Shown here: piece by piece, positions 1 through 9,010 of the stretch
Layout of the letters: each line of letters begins with the position of its first letter
Position numbering within the stretch: position 1 is the first letter of the stretch
Assembly: GCF_001506075.1 (NCBI RefSeq)
Contig: NZ_KQ947476.1
Location: 177,934-241,933, forward strand
Source of the DNA: Vibrio sp. MEBiC08052
Lineage (GTDB): Bacteria; Pseudomonadota; Gammaproteobacteria; Enterobacterales; Vibrionaceae
Length of the DNA: 64,000 nt
Direction of reading: 5' to 3'
The notes under the pieces: generated by a model
Seen by the model: the letters and a program-made list of their open reading frames with translations, nothing else
Database searches by the model: none
What the model was told of the DNA's origin: nothing
Made by a program: the position numbers and the translations under genes

Positions 1-552
1 GGCGCTGACCTGCTGAGGATTCAGCGGCTGCTGATTAACCGTAACAACAGTGACGGATGCTTTGGTTTGCTCGGTATTTTTCTGGAATGCCCGTTTCTCA
101 GGAATCGACAGATGGACTCTGGCTTGCTGATACATTTGATTGGCGGTTATCGTGCGCGCCAGTTCACCTTCAAGCGCGCGCTGATAATTCACTTTCTGGG
201 CAAATTCGGTTAAACCGAAATCCGCATCGTCAAATAGCTCGAAGCCAACTGGTTTACCCATCGCCATATTCTCGGCACTCAGGTTTAAGCGGGTTTGATC
301 GACCTGACTTTCATCCACTTTAATCGTTGAACCGCCGTCTGCTAAAACAAAAGGGATCTCCATTGCTTGCAGCTGCTGGGTTACTTGTGCGGCATCCATC
401 TGATCTAAATGAGAGAACAGCACATGGTACTTCGGCTGATACAGCCACCAGACGGTCAGTGAAGCAGTCAACAACAGCGTGACAACGCCAAAACCCAAAA
501 TGAATTTTTTACTGGATGAATACTGCCGCCATGCTTGAGTAAAAGCATTCAT
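1..552 (-). CDS. fliF: Flagellar MS-ring protein FliF, N-terminal part
   Basis: The reading frame opens at an ATG overlapping the fliE stop (TAATG) and runs off the left edge, giving 184 residues. The translation begins MNAFTQAWRQYSSSKKF, has one hydrophobic segment at about residues 18-38, then the YHVLFSHLD region and a stretch around LNLSAENMAMGKPVGFELFD that is typical of the FliF/YscJ ring-building domain. FliF forms the inner-membrane MS ring on which the export gate and rotor assemble. It is the last gene of this operon visible in the window, so the switch and ATPase genes may lie further left. The C-terminal FliG-binding part cannot be judged. Confidence 0.93.
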   Translation of the reverse strand, partial: MNAFTQAWRQYSSSKKFILGFGVVTLLLTASLTVWWLYQPKYHVLFSHLDQMDAAQVTQQLQAMEIPFVLADGGSTIKVDESQVDQTRLNLSAENMAMGKPVGFELFDDADFGLTEFAQKVNYQRALEGELARTITANQMYQQARVHLSIPEKRAFQKNTEQTKASVTVVTVNQQPLNPQQVSA

Positions 553-854
553 TACACTTGCATCCTCAGTAATTCTTGAAGTCCTTCAACGGCTTTATCT
601 CTGACTGTGACAGCCAGTTGCATGGTCATATTGGCTTCTTCGACAGCTAACATCACATCCTGCACATCAGCCTGACCCAGCGCGAAAGATTCTGTCATCT
701 GATCGGCTTTCACCACCGACTGATTAACATGATCGAGGCCGTCTTCAATCATATCCAAAAAGTCTACTTGAGGATTCTGTGTCGGAGACACAAGCTCAGT
801 AGAAGATAATTCAAGTATCTGGCGTCCAGATATTGGTGTTATTGCATCCATCAT
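552..854 (-). CDS. fliE: Flagellar hook-basal body adaptor FliE
   Basis: A 100-residue protein of normal FliE length. The C-terminal half (LDMIEDGLDHVNQSVVKADQMTE and the block ending VEGLQELLRMQV) matches the helical FliE pattern seen in the family. FliE links the MS ring and export gate to the proximal rod. It lies 15 bp after flgC and overlaps fliF by one base, in a flgB-flgC-fliE-fliF series. Assignment rests on the family pattern together with this position. Confidence 0.93.
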   Translation of the reverse strand: MMDAITPISGRQILELSSTELVSPTQNPQVDFLDMIEDGLDHVNQSVVKADQMTESFALGQADVQDVMLAVEEANMTMQLAVTVRDKAVEGLQELLRMQV

Positions 855-868
855 ATTCGCTTTACGTT

Positions 869-1273
869 TTAGTTATTACCCAATTGCAATATGCTCTTAC
901 CCATCGATGACGCAGCATTGTAGATGCGTAAATTCGCTTCGTAGGCCCGGTTTGCTCTGGTGACATCAATCAGTTGCTGAGTCGTATCAATATCTGGCCG
1001 CCAGACCAGGCCATGACTGTCAGCCGTCGGATCGGAAGGGGAGTAAGATGACTTTAACGAGGCGACTTCAGCAATGACCTGCGGCTCGCTGTCCTGCCCG
1101 CTTACCATTTCCGCAAATGTCTGGTTCTGAGCGGACACATGATAAAGCGGTACCGATTGCCCCGGTTTAACGGTTTTATTGGCATTGGCAATATTTAAAC
1201 CGGCTGCTTCAAGCAGCACTCTCTGGTAATCCAAGCCTTGTGCTGCAATTGCTTTAATTTCTGATAAAGCCAT
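869..1273 (-). CDS. flgC: Flagellar proximal rod protein FlgC
   Basis: A 134-residue rod protein. The N-terminus has the rod/hook family motif with an LNIANANK segment in place of the common SNLANA. The C-terminal helix (LIDVTRANRAYEANLRIYNAASSM) is the conserved coiled part. FlgC is one of the proximal rod subunits exported through the flagellar type III apparatus. The ATG at 1273 follows a GGGG-rich ribosome site and is preferred to a TTG one codon upstream. It starts 4 bp after flgB, so the two are probably translated together. Confidence 0.93.
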   Translation of the reverse strand: MALSEIKAIAAQGLDYQRVLLEAAGLNIANANKTVKPGQSVPLYHVSAQNQTFAEMVSGQDSEPQVIAEVASLKSSYSPSDPTADSHGLVWRPDIDTTQQLIDVTRANRAYEANLRIYNAASSMGKSILQLGNN

Positions 1274-1277
1274 CAAT

Positions 1278-1646
1278 CTACCCCTTAATTCCCATGCGGA
1301 CTAAGCCCAGCCTTCGGTTTAACAGTTCAGCCATTGTCTGATATTTGCCGGCAGCCTGACTTGAAGCCAGCACCTCCTCGTCCAGTTTGACTGACTGATG
1401 TTTGTGATTGTCCCGGACATCGGCCAAATCTTCGATACGCTCACCTTGATAAGCACCGATTCGCTGCATCAGTTCAGTTCGGGTATGGCTTTGACTGAGT
1501 GACTCAAGTACCGTGTCAAAATTTACTGTTTTCGCGGTATATCCCGCAGTATTAACATTGGCAACATTCACAGCGGTTACTTGCTGTTTGTACTGCTGCA
1601 TATCCATAGAAAGCACTAACAATCGCGTTGTAATTTCGTCAATCAC
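1278..1646 (-). CDS. flgB: Flagellar proximal rod protein FlgB
   Basis: About 122 residues. It carries the rod motif VNVANVNTAGYTAKTVNFD near residue 30 and the C-terminal LASSQAAGKYQTMAELLNRRL pattern of FlgB. It is a proximal rod subunit at the base of the flagellar axial structure. The start is uncertain: a GTG at 1646 has a GAGG eight bases upstream, while an in-frame GTG at 1652 lies too close to that site. It follows flgI with almost no gap and precedes flgC by 4 bp. Confidence 0.92.
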   Translation of the reverse strand: MIDEITTRLLVLSMDMQQYKQQVTAVNVANVNTAGYTAKTVNFDTVLESLSQSHTRTELMQRIGAYQGERIEDLADVRDNHKHQSVKLDEEVLASSQAAGKYQTMAELLNRRLGLVRMGIKG

Positions 1647-1657
1647 CTGCACGTCCT

Positions 1658-2854
1658 CTACTGAACAATCAGCTCACCATGCAAGGCACCTGCACGGCTG
1701 ATTGATTGTAAAATTGAAATAATATCTCTGGTCGAAAGTTTCATGTCATTGAGTGCACTAATCAGATCCGAGACCTTCGTTCCCTGGCCGAGAGTGACAC
1801 TTTTATTACGAGATTCTTCAACTTGAATTTTGGTATCCGGGACCACCACGGAACGAATATTCTCGTTATAAGCCTGATTCACCGGGGCTGACACTCCGCC
1901 ATGACCGTAAATCAGCAGCGAATCGGGTTGTGACACCAGATAATTGGTATCGACGCGAATCTTCAAATCACCGTGAGTGATGGTGACATTATCGATTTGT
2001 ACCGCACCCCCGGCGACAATCGTACCGGTACGTTCATTGATCACAATCCGAGGGGTAGACTCAGGTACGACAGTAATATTCTGAACCAGACCGATGGTAC
2101 GGAATGCTTGAGAAGCAGCTATCACACCGAGAGAAATGCGCACCTTGCCGGCATGAACCGCTTCGGCAACATTGGCTTGTTGTTGCTGGTTAATGGCATC
2201 AGCTATCTTGCTTGCCATATTAAAATCAGGCTCTTTCAGTAACAGCGTAAAATGCCCTTGCTCATCGAGTACTTTGTCCGTGGTGGCATATTCGACCAGC
2301 CCGCCTTTCGGCACCACACCGACTGTGGGGTGATTCTTTTGTACCTGATTACCAAAACTATCGAATGTATACCCACCGACGGATACAGACCCCTGGGCCA
2401 CAGCAATCACTTGACCGTTAATCGCCCGCAATGGCGCCAGTAATAAAGTGCCCCCGACAAGACTCCGTGCGTCACCGATGGAAGACACATTGACGTCCAG
2501 ACGATTGCCCTTTTCAGAGAAGGCAGGGATCGTGGCCGTAACCATCACGGCAGCGACGTTGCGGCTGCTGATTTCATCGGATGAAACCGAAACGCCAAAC
2601 TTTTGCAGCGTATTGGCAATTGACTGTAAGGTGGCCTGACTGCGTCGGCTATCCCCGGAACCACTCAAGCCGATCACAATGCCATAGCCCACCAAGTCAT
2701 TGTCCCGCACGCCTTCAACCCGAGTTAACGTACCGATTTTAATGCCATTCAATGCACTGGCCGGAACGGCTAAAATCATGCAAATCAAACCACACAACAA
2801 CACGCTCATCCGCTTGGTCTGCCGGTGTTGCATCCCTCTTGCCTTCATTCTCAT
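1658..2854 (-). CDS. flgI: Flagellar P-ring protein FlgI
   Basis: 398 residues from an ATG overlapping the flgH stop (ATGA). A basic N-terminus and hydrophobic stretch ending near VPASA form a Sec signal peptide, as expected for the periplasmic P-ring. The mature part has the family signatures RVEGVRDNDLVGYGIVIGL, LSGSGDS and the C-terminal ALNDMKLSTRDIISILQSI block. FlgI forms the bushing around the rod in the peptidoglycan. The encoded N-terminus is longer than usual, so an internal Met (residue 8 or 16) could be the true start. Confidence 0.95.
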   Translation of the reverse strand: MRMKARGMQHRQTKRMSVLLCGLICMILAVPASALNGIKIGTLTRVEGVRDNDLVGYGIVIGLSGSGDSRRSQATLQSIANTLQKFGVSVSSDEISSRNVAAVMVTATIPAFSEKGNRLDVNVSSIGDARSLVGGTLLLAPLRAINGQVIAVAQGSVSVGGYTFDSFGNQVQKNHPTVGVVPKGGLVEYATTDKVLDEQGHFTLLLKEPDFNMASKIADAINQQQQANVAEAVHAGKVRISLGVIAASQAFRTIGLVQNITVVPESTPRIVINERTGTIVAGGAVQIDNVTITHGDLKIRVDTNYLVSQPDSLLIYGHGGVSAPVNQAYNENIRSVVVPDTKIQVEESRNKSVTLGQGTKVSDLISALNDMKLSTRDIISILQSISRAGALHGELIVQ

Positions 2855-3420
2855 AATCCCAACCAGTTAAAGATGCGGGTAATCAGCCCGGGAGACTGCC
2901 CGTCATTCACATCACCCGCACCATCGAATTCAATATGAGCATCGGTAATCCGGCTCGATAACACCGTATTATCATCTCTGACATCTATCGGACGCAGTAA
3001 TCCGGTTAAGGCGATCCGCTGCTCCTCACCATTAATCAGCAACAGTTGTTCACCAGAAACCTGAAGCAGACCATGGGGATCAATATCAATCACTTTCACT
3101 GCGATTTGCCCTTTGAACCGGCCTTCACGCTGTGTATTTGCATCGCCCTGACTGCCCCGGTTATAGCCTAAACCGAATCGCTTCTGATCTTCCGGTGAAA
3201 GTAGATTCGCTGAGATATCCGTTTTTGAATCTGAGCCGGTTCCGGCACGACTGGCGGCTTTGGTATTCTCAACAATCAATACAGTCAGGGTGTCACCGAT
3301 CTGATGGGCCCGGTTATCAGACACCAGCGAGACAAAACCACCCGACTGAAAGAAGTCTTCCGCATGAGCGTCAGCTATTAATAGCCATAGAAAAACACCC
3401 GCTAAAATTTTAACTTTCAT
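2851..3420 (-). CDS. flgH: Flagellar L-ring protein FlgH, no lipobox
   Basis: 189 residues. FlgH builds the outer-membrane L-ring. Recognisable blocks are GDTLTVLIVENTKA, FKGQIAVKVIDIDPHGLL, LLINGEEQRIALTGLLRP and the C-terminal LITRIFNWLGL. The signal peptide (ILAGVFLWLLIADAHAED) ends in an AHA-type signal peptidase I site and has no cysteine, although FlgH is normally a lipoprotein with an LxGC lipobox. The ATG at 3420 lies inside the end of flgA (11-bp overlap), and the stop overlaps the flgI start. Confidence 0.93.
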   Translation of the reverse strand: MKVKILAGVFLWLLIADAHAEDFFQSGGFVSLVSDNRAHQIGDTLTVLIVENTKAASRAGTGSDSKTDISANLLSPEDQKRFGLGYNRGSQGDANTQREGRFKGQIAVKVIDIDPHGLLQVSGEQLLLINGEEQRIALTGLLRPIDVRDDNTVLSSRITDAHIEFDGAGDVNDGQSPGLITRIFNWLGL

Positions 3421-4342
3421 CAATCACCACGCTTCCTTTTTCGGTCACCACCGCCTGTAACTCCGCGTCAATCGAAGGAATGAACACCTTGATTTTGTCT
3501 CCCGGGTTGCCTGCTTGTCTGGCAATTGCCGGCGCTTCTATCATGACGTTTCTTCTTGCATAAACAGCATTCACTTTTGCTCCGCTTTCAATCAAATTGA
3601 TTTCGGTAACCATGGTTTTCAACAACACACTGCCCGAGACAAGCGATGTCAACGCTCTGAGTTGCTGTAAATCGTCTTGAGCACTGACATACGGCTTCTG
3701 ATCGATTGCCCGTGGCTGCAATGCAAAACATGCTGGATTTAACCGTTGCCCTTCCTCAGAAGAACAGGTCGATACCCATACCGGCTTGATGATCGCAATC
3801 TGATACCGGGACGAATATTTTCGTTGTCCGTTTGCCGATTGAACGTGAAAAAATCCCGCCAAACGCATCACATTCGAACGATAACTATCAATCTCAAAGC
3901 TTAATAATTTAGCGTCCCGGTCCATGAAGAGCGCTGTCGGTTCGACACGCCACCTAAAATCAGCATCCTCACCAAATTGGTGATGAACCCAACGCAGAAC
4001 ACCTGGCTGCACAAATCGTTTGATCGTCGGTGAGTCAATACGCTGTTGCCATATCAGCGTTGCAACCGCAGCACCGCGCCAATTCAATGTCACATGGCGA
4101 TCAAGATGCTGGTGAATCAATCCAAGTACGGTCTCTGCCTGTATAGATTCATCCTGATTGCGTAGCCGGATCTGCGCGATCTTCTGTTTCAGGTCTGCAT
4201 CCTGCGTCCGAATCGTCAGCATTGCAGCCAACGTTGCAGTGTCATTGAGACGAATCTGAGGTGCCTGAAACGATAACAGCACTTCCGCACTTTGAGCGGC
4301 AAATGAAACGATGCAGGCGACCACAATCCAGACTACGCGCAT
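3410..4342 (-). CDS. flgA: P-ring assembly chaperone FlgA (long form)
   Basis: 310 residues with an N-terminal signal peptide ending near AAQSAEV. The C-terminal third (LLKTMVTEINLIESGAKVN, then IEAPAIARQAGNPGDKIKV and a GSVVI end) is the SAF-like FlgA domain that chaperones P-ring assembly in the periplasm. It is longer than the roughly 220-residue enteric FlgA; the N-terminal extension resembles the longer forms of alphaproteobacteria. Its place between flgG and flgH is also the alphaproteobacterial order. The N-terminal half shows no motif I recognise. Confidence 0.87.
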   Translation of the reverse strand: MRVVWIVVACIVSFAAQSAEVLLSFQAPQIRLNDTATLAAMLTIRTQDADLKQKIAQIRLRNQDESIQAETVLGLIHQHLDRHVTLNWRGAAVATLIWQQRIDSPTIKRFVQPGVLRWVHHQFGEDADFRWRVEPTALFMDRDAKLLSFEIDSYRSNVMRLAGFFHVQSANGQRKYSSRYQIAIIKPVWVSTCSSEEGQRLNPACFALQPRAIDQKPYVSAQDDLQQLRALTSLVSGSVLLKTMVTEINLIESGAKVNAVYARRNVMIEAPAIARQAGNPGDKIKVFIPSIDAELQAVVTEKGSVVIDES

Positions 4343-4343
4343 A

Positions 4344-5123
4344 TTATCCCCGGGTCAGATTATTCGCGGTTTCCATCAGTTGATCAGCCGTCTGAACGAC
4401 ACGGGCATTGAGCTGATATGCCCTTTGAGCCAACATCAGATTGACCATCTCCGCGACCATTGAGACATTCGAGACTTCGACAAATCCCTGATGTATATCA
4501 CCAAACCCTTCTTCTCCCGGTTTGCCGTAATACGGCTGACCACTGGCATCGGTTGCCTGATACATACCGGAACCAATTGATTTCAATTCCGAAGGTGTGG
4601 AAAATTTCGCCAGTTCCAGCTCACCGACCGACACCTTGTTGGTCTCCTGAGGCAGCGTGACGAACACTTCACCATGCTGATTGATTTCAACATCTGTCGC
4701 ATCCAGCGGGATATTAATATTGGATGAAAGCACTTGCCCTGCGGCCGTCATCAGCTTGCCATCGCGATCAACACTGAGTTTTCCGACCCGGGTATAAGCT
4801 TGTGTACCGTTGTCCAAATTAACTTCTAAAAATCCTCTGCCACGAATCGCGATATCAAGTTTGGACTCCGTTGACCGTAAATCACCATCCTCAAAAACCG
4901 GACGAATCGCATTAATGGTTGTCCCGTTGCCTCGAAACCCTTGCTGAGAGGCACTGACACTATCACTGTCCCGAGCAGTCCCCGTGGAAACCATATCTGC
5001 AAAACTGACCGCTTCTCGCTTATATCCCAGGGTATTTACGTTAGAAATGTTGTTCGAGATAATATCGACGTAGGTCTGTTGCGTCTGAATGCCGGAGCCG
5101 GCTATATATAATGCATCTATCAT
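4344..5123 (-). CDS. flgG: Flagellar distal rod protein FlgG
   Basis: 259 residues, close to the family norm of about 260. The N-terminus (ALYIAGSGIQTQQTYVDII, SNNISNVNTLGYK) and C-terminus (GFVEVSNVSMVAEMVNLML, AQRAYQLNARVVQTADQLM) are the conserved helical ends of FlgG. The middle contains the FLEV and AYTRVGKLSVDRDGKLMTAAG blocks. FlgG forms the distal rod that spans the P and L rings. It begins 15 bp after flgF and ends 1 bp before flgA. Confidence 0.96.
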   Translation of the reverse strand: MIDALYIAGSGIQTQQTYVDIISNNISNVNTLGYKREAVSFADMVSTGTARDSDSVSASQQGFRGNGTTINAIRPVFEDGDLRSTESKLDIAIRGRGFLEVNLDNGTQAYTRVGKLSVDRDGKLMTAAGQVLSSNINIPLDATDVEINQHGEVFVTLPQETNKVSVGELELAKFSTPSELKSIGSGMYQATDASGQPYYGKPGEEGFGDIHQGFVEVSNVSMVAEMVNLMLAQRAYQLNARVVQTADQLMETANNLTRG

Positions 5124-5138
5124 ATTTGTGACCCTAAC

Positions 5139-5837
5139 CTATTTGCCTATCTGGCTAATGCCATTCTTTAACTGCTCGTCATAAGCGACAAAATATCGTT
5201 GCACCAAGCCAAAATGTTTCTGTGTCGTCATGAGCTGGAGCATTTCTGCTGCGATATCGACATTGGACGTCTCCAGCGATCCCTGAATCACCGAGAAACC
5301 ATCTTCAACCTGACGATATTCCTGTGCTTGATAAATCCCTTGCCCGACCGAGGTTACCTCCCCGAGCGGCTGATAAAGACTGAGTTTTCCGAGACTCTGC
5401 TGCCCGCGCATGAATGTACCGTCACGGCGAATTTCAACATTCTCATCCCCGATAAAAAGCGTCCCGCGCTCTCCCACAATTCTTGCGCCGGTTGCGGCAC
5501 TCACCAAATAGCCCTCGTGGTCAATGGCAAGGCTGCCATTGCGGGTAAATTGTTTTTTGCCCTGAGCATCATCAAGGGCAAGAAAACCATTACCCGTCAC
5601 CGCCAAATCTAAGTTCCTGCCGGTTTTGATTAAGTGTCCGTCGCTGAAATTAAATGATTGTCGCCTCTCTGCTCCGGCCACTGTCCCTGTTTCACTCAGT
5701 GGTCGCTCTGCCGGAAAGGATGCCAACTGCGCTTTAAAGCCGGTACTGTTGACATTGGCAACGTTATGACTCACCACATTAATCTTTTGGGTATCTTCGC
5801 GCATCGCCTGAGAGACAATCTCGATCGGATCAACCAT
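5139..5837 (-). CDS. flgF: Flagellar proximal rod protein FlgF
   Basis: 232 residues starting at an ATG preceded by GGAGGAAAGTC, a near-ideal ribosome site lying within the flhA end (8-bp overlap). A longer frame to 5885 is therefore unlikely. The N-terminal SHNVANVNSTGFK motif, the GNGFLALDDAQGKKQFTRNG block and the C-terminal SLETSNVDIAAEMLQLMTTQ helix place it in the FlgF/FlgG family. Adjacency to flgG and the shorter length favour FlgF. It forms part of the rod. Confidence 0.92.
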   Translation of the reverse strand: MVDPIEIVSQAMREDTQKINVVSHNVANVNSTGFKAQLASFPAERPLSETGTVAGAERRQSFNFSDGHLIKTGRNLDLAVTGNGFLALDDAQGKKQFTRNGSLAIDHEGYLVSAATGARIVGERGTLFIGDENVEIRRDGTFMRGQQSLGKLSLYQPLGEVTSVGQGIYQAQEYRQVEDGFSVIQGSLETSNVDIAAEMLQLMTTQKHFGLVQRYFVAYDEQLKNGISQIGK

Positions 5838-7938
5838 GACTTTCCTCCAACATTGTTGCCTGTATTTGTGCCCGGATAACATCAAAGGAACTGACCTTGA
5901 CCGTCATCGGAATTTCAGTCATCGATAAAATCACGAGTCTGGGCAAGATTCGGCGGGTGAGGTGTTTTAAGCGCCGACGAATCACCGGAGAACACATCAT
6001 GATCGGCATCTGACCTGACGACATCATACGCTCGGCACACTGACCGATAGCGTTGAGGAGCTTTTCTTTCCCCGCAGGTTCAATAGAAAATGCGGACATT
6101 CGCTCCGGTGCATTGACCGTTGAAATCAGCAAACGCTCTAAGTTCGGTTCCAGAGTCAGTACTTCTAACAGACCATTGCGGTTGATCAGCGTCTGACAGA
6201 TTGAAGCCCCTAATCGCTGTCTGATTTCATCGGCGATCTCTTCACTTTTCTTGCTTTTTTTGCTGACATCCGCCATCACTTCAAGAATCAGTTCCATATT
6301 CCTGATCGAGACATTTTCTTCGAGCAACAGCTGAAATACCCGCTGTATTTCTGTCAATGTCAGCAAGTTCGGCACAATTTCTTCGACAAGACCGCTACAG
6401 GTTGATTTATTTCGTTCCAGTATTTTTTCAACTTCACGGCGAGTCAGTAACTGACTGGTATGGGTGCGAATGACTTCTCCAAGATGGGTCATTAACATCG
6501 TCTGCCAATCGACGATGGTGTAGTTGGCTGCCTTCGCCATCTGGATGCGTTCTTCCGGGATCCAGAAGGCGGGCAAACCATAAGTCGGCTCGGTGGTTTT
6601 CTCGCCTTCTAATTCGATTTTGGTCTGCGTACCGACAATCGCTAACTGGTATCCCGGCTTAATCTGTCCGCTGCCAAGTCGAACGCCGTAAAGGTAGATC
6701 TCATACGCATCACTCTCGAGGCCGGAATAGCTGGTGACGACTTTCACGGCAGGAATAATAAAACCGGACTCAATGGCATACTGCTTACGGAAGTTCTGAA
6801 CGCGCTCGGAAAGCACCTGTTTAACGTCTTCAACAATCTCATGTAACTGGGCACCAAGACGAACTTCGATGGGGTGGATAATCAGATCCTGATAAATGGT
6901 TTCTTTCTCTGCATGAGCGGCCTGATTTTCGGCCGTCAGTTCACCAGATACACGCTCTTCTTCATTGTTTTTCTTGTCGATATTACGGAATGAATAAAAC
7001 AACAATGCCAGAACAGCGACCAACGCAACCGCCAGGGCACTGGTTGGCAGATCGGGCAAAAACATCAGAAACATCAGACAAACCGCTAAGATCATCAATG
7101 TGACAGGATGAGCGGTAATCTGCTCAACAACTTCATGACCGAGTTTGGAATCCGTTGCTGCGCGCGTAATAATGATCCCGGTTGCCGTGGCGATAATCAG
7201 TGACGGAATCTGAGTGACGATGCCATCACCAACCGTCAGTAACGTATAAGTATGTAGCGCCCGATCCCAGCTCATATCATGCTGACCGACGCCCATGGTC
7301 AGGCCGGCAATAATATCGACAAAAATAATGATAATCCCCGCAACGGCATCACCTTTGACAAACTTCGTCGCCCCATCCATCGCACCGTAGAAATTGGCTT
7401 CTTGTTGTATTTCTTCCCGCTTTCTCTTCGCTTCTTCTTCGCTGAGGACACCGATATTCAAATCTGCATCAATGCTCATTTGTTTGCCCGGCATACTATC
7501 GAGGGTAAAACGAGCCGCAACTTCAGCAACACGCTGAGCACCGGAGGTGACAACAACATACTGAACAATGATCAAAATAACGAAAACAACGACCCCGACG
7601 ACATAATTACCACCAACAACATATTCACCGATCGCACCAATCACTTTGCCCGCTCTGGCTTCATCAAGAATTAATCGGGTTGCGGAGATATTCAGCGCTA
7701 ACCGGAACAGTGTCGTAATCAACAAAATAGAGGGAAATGTAGAAAAACTCAGTGGTTTATCGGAATAGAACGTCAGCAGTAGGATCAACAGTGAAGACAG
7801 CACATTGCAAATCGACAGAAAATCCAATACCACCGGAGGTAATGGTGTAAACAGAACAGCAAGAATACCGATTGTGAGCAACACAATCAGTAAATCACTG
7901 GCACTGCCAAGCTTGGGTTTAATTGTTTGCAATAACAT
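5830..7938 (-). CDS. flhA: Flagellar export gate protein FlhA
   Basis: About 702 residues. The first half is a multi-helix membrane domain with the FHIPEP signature region (LFRLALNISATRLIL) and the loop QRVAEVAARFTLDSMPGKQMSIDADLN. The second half is the cytosolic domain that forms the nonameric export ring. FlhA is the major gate and proton-driven component of the flagellar type III exporter. Its ATG overlaps the flhB stop by one base (TGATG); an adjacent GTG at 7941 is an alternative. It runs into flgF with an 8-bp overlap, a neighbour not usual for flhA in gammaproteobacteria. Confidence 0.97.
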   Translation of the reverse strand: MLLQTIKPKLGSASDLLIVLLTIGILAVLFTPLPPVVLDFLSICNVLSSLLILLLTFYSDKPLSFSTFPSILLITTLFRLALNISATRLILDEARAGKVIGAIGEYVVGGNYVVGVVVFVILIIVQYVVVTSGAQRVAEVAARFTLDSMPGKQMSIDADLNIGVLSEEEAKRKREEIQQEANFYGAMDGATKFVKGDAVAGIIIIFVDIIAGLTMGVGQHDMSWDRALHTYTLLTVGDGIVTQIPSLIIATATGIIITRAATDSKLGHEVVEQITAHPVTLMILAVCLMFLMFLPDLPTSALAVALVAVLALLFYSFRNIDKKNNEEERVSGELTAENQAAHAEKETIYQDLIIHPIEVRLGAQLHEIVEDVKQVLSERVQNFRKQYAIESGFIIPAVKVVTSYSGLESDAYEIYLYGVRLGSGQIKPGYQLAIVGTQTKIELEGEKTTEPTYGLPAFWIPEERIQMAKAANYTIVDWQTMLMTHLGEVIRTHTSQLLTRREVEKILERNKSTCSGLVEEIVPNLLTLTEIQRVFQLLLEENVSIRNMELILEVMADVSKKSKKSEEIADEIRQRLGASICQTLINRNGLLEVLTLEPNLERLLISTVNAPERMSAFSIEPAGKEKLLNAIGQCAERMMSSGQMPIMMCSPVIRRRLKHLTRRILPRLVILSMTEIPMTVKVSSFDVIRAQIQATMLEESHG

Positions 7939-9008
7939 CACTGAGTGTTCCTCTGCTCACGCCATAACGCACGGTACAAGCTGGCAACAGCATCATAATG
8001 TTCAGCAGAAATTGGCTGACCGATTTTGCAGTGCTTATAAATCGAACGGGTCAATGCCGGTGAGCGCTGGATCGGTACGGAATACTTGCGTCCCTGTTGA
8101 CGAATCAAAGATGCAAAAAATCCTCGTCCACTGGCTAACAGCACAGGCGCAACCATTTCATGTGGCTGATATTTAAGGGCAACTGCAAAATGGGTTGGGT
8201 TCGTAATAATGATGTCTGCATCTTTGACTTTCGCTAACCCGCCCAAACGCCTTAATAACTCAAGCTGAGCCGTTTTTCTTTTGCTCTTTAATCCGGGGTC
8301 ACCTTCTCGTTTTTTGTATTCGTCTTTGACTTCCTGAACTGACATCTTCATTTGCTGGATATAAGAACGCTTAACAAAAATCAGATCGGCAATCGCAAAT
8401 AAGAGCAAGACACCCCCGAACAGCAAGCCCACATTCAATAACAGCCGGAGGATCGCATGGGTGTAATGACTGGGTTCAACGTGTCGGAGCGCGACCGTTT
8501 TCTCGTATATATCATTCCACTGCCACCATACCACGCAAGCCACTGCTGACAGCTTCAGCAAGGTTTTGACAATTTCAAACAGGATTCTTTTGGAAAAAAG
8601 CTTTTTCAGATTGGTGATCGGATTCAGACGTTTAATATCAAGCTTGAATGGCTCTTTAGCCCAGATGAAACCAATTTGGCATACGGTATTCACCACATTG
8701 AGCATTAAGGCCAAAAACAAAACCGGAAGAATAATGACGAATCCATGAGAGAGAACTTCCCATGCCCATGATGTTAAATATTCACCATTGACCGTGCCGT
8801 ATTGTCCGACAGAGAAAAGAGAAAAGTCGAAAATACGCTTGATTTCGTCGCTTACCCAGCCGGAAACGGCATATCCAATCGGCAGGAACATCAGTACACT
8901 CATCATGCCGGAAAATTCGACACTCTTTGCAACTTGACCTTTCTTTTTCGCTTCACTGAGCTTAAATGGTGTCGGTTGTTCCGACTTGTTCTGATCTTGC
9001 CCCGACAT
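7938..9008 (-). CDS. flhB: Flagellar export switch protein FlhB
   Basis: 356 residues. The N-terminus (QDQNKSEQPTPFKLSEAKKKGQVAKS) is the classic FlhB opening, followed by four hydrophobic segments and a cytosolic domain carrying the NPTH autocleavage motif (IIITNPTHFAVALKY). FlhB switches the exporter from rod/hook to filament substrates after self-cleavage at Asn-Pro. It begins 2 bp after fliR and is coupled to flhA. Intact catalytic residues argue for a working gene. Confidence 0.97.
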   Translation of the reverse strand: MSGQDQNKSEQPTPFKLSEAKKKGQVAKSVEFSGMMSVLMFLPIGYAVSGWVSDEIKRIFDFSLFSVGQYGTVNGEYLTSWAWEVLSHGFVIILPVLFLALMLNVVNTVCQIGFIWAKEPFKLDIKRLNPITNLKKLFSKRILFEIVKTLLKLSAVACVVWWQWNDIYEKTVALRHVEPSHYTHAILRLLLNVGLLFGGVLLLFAIADLIFVKRSYIQQMKMSVQEVKDEYKKREGDPGLKSKRKTAQLELLRRLGGLAKVKDADIIITNPTHFAVALKYQPHEMVAPVLLASGRGFFASLIRQQGRKYSVPIQRSPALTRSIYKHCKIGQPISAEHYDAVASLYRALWREQRNTQ

Positions 9009-9010
9009 GA

